From assembly GCA_023269455.1 (NCBI GenBank), contig JAHFTG010000001.1, forward strand, positions 1 through 36,943: a stretch of DNA of 36,943 nt. The letters run 5' to 3'. Origin of the DNA: Opitutaceae bacterium. GTDB taxonomy: Bacteria; Verrucomicrobiota; Verrucomicrobiia; Opitutales; Opitutaceae. This document shows positions 31,724 to 36,943 of the stretch, in pieces. A program made the translations under genes and the position numbers. Below the pieces are notes generated by a model. It ran no database searches and was not told where the DNA came from. It saw only the letters and a list, made by a program, of their open reading frames with translations. Every line of letters begins with the position of its first letter. Position 1 is the first letter of the stretch.

Positions 31724-33874
31724 TTAAGGACTGGATATCTCCGAGCGGGTGGCTGCCAGATCGAGTTGTTTTCTCAAGATTTTACCCAGTTCGCTCAGAT
31801 TGCAGGGCTTGGTCACGATCACGAGCTCCGGATCCTTTTCCAGCTCGGCGACCATTTCGTGTGGCACGTGTCCGCTCACGATAATGATACGCGTCGTGGG
31901 CCGCGTGCGTGCGATCAGATTACGCACCTGTAAGCCGCTCACTTCGGGCAAGTTCAAGTCCAGCAAGACGGCGTCAAGCGGCTCCGTCCGGTTGAGCAAA
32001 AACTCCACCGCCTCGGCCCCATTGCCGGCACAGGTCACCTGATAACCCGCCTCGGAAAATGCCGCCTCAAACATGCGGCGCACGCCCGGCTCGTCCTCCA
32101 CTACCAGCAACGTTTCCTTGCCGGGCGGGATCGCCGCCGAGGTGTTGGCGCGCCTCGCCACCGCCAGCGAGGTGGCCTCATCGGCCGCCGGCAATGGCAG
32201 GTAAACCGAGAATGTCGTGCCCATGCCGACCGTGCTTTTCACATCAATCAGGCCGCCATGGCCCGTGATGATCCCGAAGACGACGGCGAGGCCGAGACCG
32301 GTGCCGCTATTCTTTTCCTTGGTCGTGAAAAAGGGCTCAAAAATACGTGCCTGAACCTCGGGCGACATGCCCTGTCCCGTATCCGTCACCTCGAGGCATG
32401 CGTAGCTGGTGCCAGCATCGGCCCCGAGCAACGCGATACTGGCGCCCGGCTGGACCCTCGTGCGGACACGGATTTGACCGCCGTCGGGCATGGCGTCGCG
32501 GGCATTTACGCAGAGATTCATGATCACCTGCTGGATTTTATTATCGTCGCCCGTCACGTGCGGCATGTTGGACTCCAGCTCAAAGACAAAACTGATGAAG
32601 CGCGGGAATGTTTCCATGAACAACCCGCCGAGCTCCTCGATGAGATGGTTTAAATCAAACGGCTTGATCGACTCCTCATGCTTGCGGCTGAACGCCAGGA
32701 TCTGGCGCACCAGACCGGTCGCGCGTTCGGTGGCCGCGTGAATCTCGCCGAAATAGCGGGGCACCACACTGCTTGGGTCGCACTTCATCATCCCCAGTTC
32801 ACAGAAGCCCTTGATGACCGCCAGGAGGTTGTTGAAATCGTGGGAGATGCCGCCGGCCAGCGTGCCCAGGCACTCCATTTTTTGCGCCTGCCTCAGTTGT
32901 TTCTCCAACAGCTTCCGGTCCGTGATATCTTCGCGCAGGCACAGCAAATGAGTGATGACATCGTCATGATCGCGGATGGATGTGACCCGCACTGCCTCCC
33001 ACACCTCGCGGCCCGATTTGGTGCGGGCGCACAACTCCCCGCGCCAGGTGTCGCCTCCGCGCACGGCCTGGAGAAACGCGACGTAGCTTTCCTCGGAAGT
33101 GAAGCCCGCCCGCAACAACTCGATGCGCCCTTCAAAAATCTCTTCCAGCGTGTAGCCGCTCACCTGGGTGTAACGCGGGTTCACATACTCGACGCGCCCG
33201 TCGGGCATCGTGAGCACGACCGAGAGCGGCGACTGCTCGACGATGCTGGCGAGCTTGTGGAAATGCTCCTCGGCGAGTCGCCTCTTCGTCACATCACGGC
33301 CAACCGCGCGCCGTGCATAAACGGCTCCGTTTTCATCGCGCAACACGAGCTCCTCCCAGCTTAGCCAACGCCAGCCCTGGGCCGTCTGCCAGCGATGTTC
33401 GTGGGTGGCGCGATAAGGAGGACGCTCCAGCATCGCGACGGACGCACGCCATCCGTCCACGTCGTCGGGATGCAGCAACGCCACCGGGTCCCAGCCGGCC
33501 CAATTCGCGGCGGCCACGCCAAACTTCCGACCGAAGGCGGAGTTCACCGCCAGCACACGGCCGTCCATCGCACACACGAGGACCAGTTCCACGCTTTCGC
33601 TCCAGGGCGCGACCAGGTGATCGTTCGGCCCGATGGCATCTCCCGGGATTAGCGTTACCAAATGAAGCGTGTCGCGGCGGTTTTTCCCGACGAGCGTCTG
33701 CGTGCGGGTGGAGAAGCTCATCATCTCGGGATATTCAACATCATCCCAAATCCGCCCGATGATATCCTGCACAGAATGCCCAAGCAGCGCCGCCGCCTGC
33801 TCGCTCACGCGACGCACCCGGCGCCGGTCATCAAGCATGACCAGGGCATCCTGACTTTCTGGAACCATGATCAT
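31724..33874 (-). CDS. PAS-domain histidine kinase with C-terminal receiver
   Basis: 716 residues, cytosolic. A short PAS-like segment (about 8-50), a second PAS (about 95-195, with WAGWDPVALLHPDDVDGW), and a third PAS (about 205-320, ending LCLREDITDRK) precede the HisKA-type box with His345 (GGISHDFNNLLAVIKG), HATPase (NLCVNARDAMPDGG, DTGQGMS, GTGLGLAVV) and receiver with Asp639 (LLDLNLPEVSG). The architecture belongs to the PAS/two-component hybrid family whose H box is HDFNN. No DNA-binding partner is nearby. It lies 29 bp after the HDOD gene. Confidence 0.93.
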   Translation of the reverse strand: MIMVPESQDALVMLDDRRRVRRVSEQAAALLGHSVQDIIGRIWDDVEYPEMMSFSTRTQTLVGKNRRDTLHLVTLIPGDAIGPNDHLVAPWSESVELVLVCAMDGRVLAVNSAFGRKFGVAAANWAGWDPVALLHPDDVDGWRASVAMLERPPYRATHEHRWQTAQGWRWLSWEELVLRDENGAVYARRAVGRDVTKRRLAEEHFHKLASIVEQSPLSVVLTMPDGRVEYVNPRYTQVSGYTLEEIFEGRIELLRAGFTSEESYVAFLQAVRGGDTWRGELCARTKSGREVWEAVRVTSIRDHDDVITHLLCLREDITDRKLLEKQLRQAQKMECLGTLAGGISHDFNNLLAVIKGFCELGMMKCDPSSVVPRYFGEIHAATERATGLVRQILAFSRKHEESIKPFDLNHLIEELGGLFMETFPRFISFVFELESNMPHVTGDDNKIQQVIMNLCVNARDAMPDGGQIRVRTRVQPGASIALLGADAGTSYACLEVTDTGQGMSPEVQARIFEPFFTTKEKNSGTGLGLAVVFGIITGHGGLIDVKSTVGMGTTFSVYLPLPAADEATSLAVARRANTSAAIPPGKETLLVVEDEPGVRRMFEAAFSEAGYQVTCAGNGAEAVEFLLNRTEPLDAVLLDLNLPEVSGLQVRNLIARTRPTTRIIIVSGHVPHEMVAELEKDPELVIVTKPCNLSELGKILRKQLDLAATRSEISSP

Positions 33875-33903
33875 GGGCTGGTCACATGCAGTTTAGGCTC
33901 CGC

Positions 33904-34833
33904 TCAAATGAGCCCGTTGAGCATGCCGGGCAGACGCTGGAGACTGTTGGCGATGGCCGCGCGGGCGATGCGCGTTTCCTTCTCGCCGTCGCCGTAGAGG
34001 ATTTTCCAGCCCGGCAGCTCTACCCAGGCATCGGCCTTGATGGGGACGATTTTTTCAAAACCGCCCGGGATGCCCGAATAACGCACCAGATGGTCGGCGA
34101 TCTGAACCGCCGCCGCGTAAAACATGTTTTCCGCCGCCTTCTCCGGCGTGTTATGAAACAGCACGGCATCGGTGATTTCGACGGCGAGTTGATGGCGCTT
34201 GAGATAGTAGCCGCCGATCCTCGCGTGGTCCCAGCCGATCAATTCGCGTTCGCGCATGCACACGGCCTCGGTGTTTTCATAGCATTCATCGACGATCAGC
34301 CCGAATTCCTTCGAGAACGCCGAGGCCATGACGACCTTCCCGACATTGCTGAGCAAACCCACGATGTAGTCGGTGTCGTCATCGATGAGCAGCGTGGTAG
34401 TCGCGAGAATCTCCCGCGTCATGATGGCCGATCCGATGGAGTGTTTCCACAAATCGCGCCACGGCAGGCGAAGCGGCGACGAGGTGATTTTCTCCATCTC
34501 TTCGATCACCGGCGTGGCCAGCGACAACTCGCGAATCTGCCGCAACCCCAGATAAAAAACAGCCTCCTCGATGTTGTTCACCTTGGCGGTGAGCCCGAAG
34601 TAAACGCTGTTTACCATGCGCAGAAGGCGCGCCGTCAGCGAAGGATCGCGCCGGATGATCTCGGCGATCTGCGCGTTAACGCTCTGCTCGGAATTCACCA
34701 GACCGGCGAGAGCCCGGTTGATGCTTTGCAGCGAAGCCAGCTTCGGGCACGCGTCGATGCGGCGCATGATATCCGCATCGCTGTAGGGCAAGGGCGACAA
34801 CTGGGATAGGGAAGTGCTTAAGGTCATGACCAT
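33904..34833 (-). CDS. HDOD-domain signalling protein, first gene of kinase operon
   Basis: 309 residues from ATG 34833 (MVMTLST); the longest open frame begins at TTG 34866, and ATG 34827 is also possible. The HDOD domain covers about 20-225: ACPKLASLQSINRALAGL, IIRRDPSLTARLLRMVNSVYFG, NNIEEAVFYLGLRQIRELSLA, and DYIVGLLSNVGKVVMA, where the catalytic HD of HD proteins is replaced by SN. It is a second HDOD protein, similar in build to the one after cheA. It heads a unit with two hybrid kinases and is divergent from the glycosyltransferase gene by 305 bp. Confidence 0.88.
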   Translation of the reverse strand: MVMTLSTSLSQLSPLPYSDADIMRRIDACPKLASLQSINRALAGLVNSEQSVNAQIAEIIRRDPSLTARLLRMVNSVYFGLTAKVNNIEEAVFYLGLRQIRELSLATPVIEEMEKITSSPLRLPWRDLWKHSIGSAIMTREILATTTLLIDDDTDYIVGLLSNVGKVVMASAFSKEFGLIVDECYENTEAVCMRERELIGWDHARIGGYYLKRHQLAVEITDAVLFHNTPEKAAENMFYAAAVQIADHLVRYSGIPGGFEKIVPIKADAWVELPGWKILYGDGEKETRIARAAIANSLQRLPGMLNGLI

Positions 34834-35010
34834 GAAATAGGCATCCGCTCCGCCCTGATGAACCAACCAGCGGAAACAAAATGGTCTCTCTTTAACGGCT
34901 CGCCGCTTCCCGAAGTTTAGGCGGATTTCCGCAGTCTTTCCCCATCCCGGCAGTTTTTGCCGTCGTCACCGATCATACAGTCGGCCCGCCTTTTCAGCCA
35001 GGCGATACCC

Positions 35011-35060
35011 TTAAAATAAAATTTTAAAATATTAATATTTAATAACTTAAAAACCAATAA
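35011..35060. promoter_or_regulatory. AT-rich tract upstream of the glycosyltransferase gene
   Basis: About 50 bp of nearly pure A/T in a GC-rich window, including the perfect palindrome AAATATTAATATTT (35027-35040). It ends just before the sigma-54-like element at 35068. The rest of this 305-bp divergent gap (34834-35138) contains small GC hairpins (34921-34932 and 34948-34962) and no gene. Bendable DNA or a factor site for one or both divergent genes is possible. Confidence 0.5.
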
Positions 35061-35067
35061 ATCCCCA

Positions 35068-35082
35068 TGGCTCACCTACTGC
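35068..35082 (+). promoter_or_regulatory. Sigma-54-like promoter before the GT41 gene
   Basis: TGGCTCACCTACTGC followed by T: GG and GC have the correct spacing, and only the fifth base of the -24 box deviates (T for A). The expected transcription start is near 35094, about 45 bp before the ATG at 35139. One clear copy of the dyad seen at the four flagellar promoters is not present at -57, so control by the same activator is less certain. Confidence 0.45.
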
Positions 35083-35138
35083 TAAGAAAATGCGTCACCC
35101 CGCCCCCGCCAACATCGCGGCAGTATCATCCCCGTTCC

Positions 35139-36943
35139 ATGAATCCGGCCAAGTTTACCAAACTGCTCCAAGAAGCGATCGCCCACCACCTAGCCGGACG
35201 GCTCACCGAAGCCGACACCCTTTACGCCGACGTGCTGCGCGTCGCCCCAAAAAACTTCCAAGCACTCCACCTGCGCGGCGCCTTGGCCTTTCAGCGCGGC
35301 ACCCACACCAAAGCCGTCGGCCTGTTGACCCGCGCGTTGAAAGAACAACCACGCTCCTCTCCCACCTTGATGTGTCTTGGCCTCGCCGAGTCCGCAGTTG
35401 GTGATCGCGTGGCCGCCGAAAAACACCTCCGCGCCGCCCTCTCCGCCGACCCCAAAAATGCCGAAGCCTGGGTGAACCTCGGCGCGCTCCTGATCATCAC
35501 TGATCGCCTGCCGGAAGGCGTCGCCTGCTACGAAAAATCCATCGCGATCAAGCCCGACTACGTTGACGGCATCGCCGGTCTCGGCTCCGCGCTTCTGCTG
35601 CTCGGTCGCGCCGAAGAAAGCGCCGCCGCGCACACCCGCGTGCTCACCTTGGATCCCCAGCACCCGCTCGCGCACTTCTGCCGAGCCCAGGCATTACTCG
35701 CCTGCAACCGCGTCAACGAAGCCCTCGCCGATTTCGACATCCAGCTCGCGCGCAATCCCGATCACCACGAGTCCCGCAGCTACCGCCTTCTTCTGCGCAA
35801 CTACCTCGACACCGTAACGACCGAACAGCTCTACGCCGAGCACCGCCAGTTCGGCCAGCGCGTCGAAGGCGCCCTCCCGCCACTCACTCACCGCGCCTTC
35901 GTCACCTCCGACTCCTCCCCCGACCGCCGCCTACGCGTCGCTTTCCTCTCTCCCGATCTTCGCAACCACTCCGTCGCCTACTTCCTCGAACCTCTTCTCC
36001 GCCATCTCGACCGCGAGCAATTCGAGATTTTCCTCTATCACGACCACTTCACCGTCGACGCCACCAGCGCACGTCTCCGCTCCCTCTCTTCCCTTTGGCG
36101 CAACTTCGTCGGCCTTCCCCACTCCTCCGTCGAAGCCCTGATCCGCTCCGACGCCCCCGACATCCTCGTCGATCTCGCCGGTCACACCGGTTTCAACCGC
36201 CTCCCCCTCTTCGCACGCCGCCTCGCCCCCGTTCAGCTCAGTTACCTCGGCTACCCCAACACCTCCGGCCTCGCCGCCATGGACTTCCGTTTCACCGATC
36301 CCATCGCCGACCCAAAAGGCCTCCCCGACCGCCTCCACTCAGAAAAACTCATCCGCTTCTCCTCCTCCGCCTGGGCCTACGATCCGCCTCCTTCCGCACC
36401 ACCCGTTTCGCCTCCTCCTTTCTCCTCTTCCTCCCTCCCTTTTGCTTTCGGCTCCTTCAACGCCCCCGCCAAACTCTCCGACTCCACCTTGCAACTCTGG
36501 AGCCGCGTCTTGGCCGCTGTGCCCGACTCCCGCTTGGTTCTAAAAGGCCACGGCCTCACCGATTCGGAAGTCGCTTCCAACCTCCGCCAACGCCTCGCCC
36601 AGCTCGACATCTCCGCCGACCGCCTCGTCCTCCTCGCCCGCACCGCCACGCTCGCCGAACACCTCGCCGCCTACGGCGAGATCGACGTCGCCCTCGATCC
36701 GTTCCCCTACAACGGCACCACCACCACCTGCGAAGCCCTCTGGATGGGCCGCCCCGTCATCACTCTCGCCGGCGACCGCCACGCCTCCCGCGTCGGCGCC
36801 TCTCTCCTCTCCTCCATCGGTCACCCCGAATGGATCGCCCATTCCCACGACGACTACCTCCGCATCGCCCAATCCCTCGCCTCCGATCCCTCCCAACTCT
36901 CCTCCCTCTCCGCCTCCCTCCGCGACGACCTCCGCTCCTCCCC
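35139..36943 (+). CDS. TPR-GT41 glycosyltransferase, 5' part, FlmG-like (cut by window end)
   Basis: 601 complete codons from ATG 35139 to the window end without a stop. Residues about 1-240 are TPR-like helical repeats (QEAIAHHLAGRLTEADTLYADVL, AEAWVNLGALLIITDRLPEG, YVDGIAGLGSALLLLGRAEE). From about 255 comes the GT41 (O-GlcNAc-transferase/SPINDLY) part: RVAFLSPDLRNHSVAYFLEP, DLAGHTGFNRLPLFARRLAP with YLGYPNTSG near 368, and DPFPYNGTTTTCEALWMGRP near 520. The same architecture is found in FlmG, which glycosylates flagellin in Caulobacter. A Pro/Ser-rich insert lies near 415-432. Sugar donor and target are not shown by sequence; flagellin is inference from context. Confidence 0.85.
   Translation, partial: MNPAKFTKLLQEAIAHHLAGRLTEADTLYADVLRVAPKNFQALHLRGALAFQRGTHTKAVGLLTRALKEQPRSSPTLMCLGLAESAVGDRVAAEKHLRAALSADPKNAEAWVNLGALLIITDRLPEGVACYEKSIAIKPDYVDGIAGLGSALLLLGRAEESAAAHTRVLTLDPQHPLAHFCRAQALLACNRVNEALADFDIQLARNPDHHESRSYRLLLRNYLDTVTTEQLYAEHRQFGQRVEGALPPLTHRAFVTSDSSPDRRLRVAFLSPDLRNHSVAYFLEPLLRHLDREQFEIFLYHDHFTVDATSARLRSLSSLWRNFVGLPHSSVEALIRSDAPDILVDLAGHTGFNRLPLFARRLAPVQLSYLGYPNTSGLAAMDFRFTDPIADPKGLPDRLHSEKLIRFSSSAWAYDPPPSAPPVSPPPFSSSSLPFAFGSFNAPAKLSDSTLQLWSRVLAAVPDSRLVLKGHGLTDSEVASNLRQRLAQLDISADRLVLLARTATLAEHLAAYGEIDVALDPFPYNGTTTTCEALWMGRPVITLAGDRHASRVGASLLSSIGHPEWIAHSHDDYLRIAQSLASDPSQLSSLSASLRDDLRSS

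Noticed and set aside
1..36943. CRISPR arrays, tRNA or rRNA genes and insertion sequences with transposase
   Set aside because: None seen on either strand; intergenic gaps are short and contain only the elements listed.

Overview
This window is a GC-rich bacterial flagellum and chemotaxis locus. It holds the type III export and basal-body genes in a compact minus-strand block, a full set of core chemotaxis genes apart from cheY, several HDOD and histidine-kinase regulators, and the start of a TPR/GT41 glycosyltransferase. The periplasmic and outer-membrane proteins (signal peptides, a porin ending in Phe) indicate a diderm. Overall flavour (short FlgD and FlgE, MotE-like gene between fliJ and fliK, HDOD genes beside che genes) is compatible with Verrucomicrobiota/Opitutae, but that is an impression from protein style, not a database result.

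Layout. 1-16465 (minus strand): flgB-flgC-fliE-fliF-fliG-fliH-fliI, then fliJ-motE-like-fliK-flgD-flgE-fliL-fliM-fliN, then fliO-fliP-fliQ-fliR, then flhB-flhA (flhA cut by the window start). Each of the four blocks is headed by a -24/-12 (sigma-54) promoter match, and upstream of each lies a related 19-bp dyad centred 30-31 bp from the promoter element. 16673-20657 (plus): cheR-cheB-response regulator with a degenerate HD-GYP domain-cheD. 20836-23940 (minus): porin, small phosphate-binding-type periplasmic protein, chemoreceptor. 24052-27055 (minus): cheA and an HDOD gene. 27200-29341 (plus): cheW and a second chemoreceptor, closed by a strong terminator. 29408-29627: a 220-bp MITE-like inverted-repeat element. 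29764-34833 (minus): HDOD protein, PAS histidine kinase-receiver, membrane hybrid histidine kinase. 35139-end (plus): TPR-GT41 glycosyltransferase resembling the flagellin glycosyltransferase FlmG, preceded by an AT-rich tract and a sigma-54-like site.

How it works together. The minus-strand blocks encode the MS ring (FliF), switch (FliG, FliM, FliN), export gate (FliOPQR, FlhBA), export ATPase complex (FliHIJ), rod/hook parts (FlgB, FlgC, FliE, FlgD, FlgE) and hook-length ruler (FliK). The che genes supply receptor, scaffold, kinase and adaptation enzymes (CheR, CheB, CheD). No cheY, motAB, flagellin, fliA, rpoN or sigma-54 activator gene is in the window, so these must be elsewhere. The most interesting signals are the shared dyads at the four sigma-54 promoters, the very short predicted leaders, the probably inactive HD-GYP regulator inside the cheRB/D cluster, the porin-binding protein-chemoreceptor operon, and the possible co-regulation of the GT41 gene with the flagellum.
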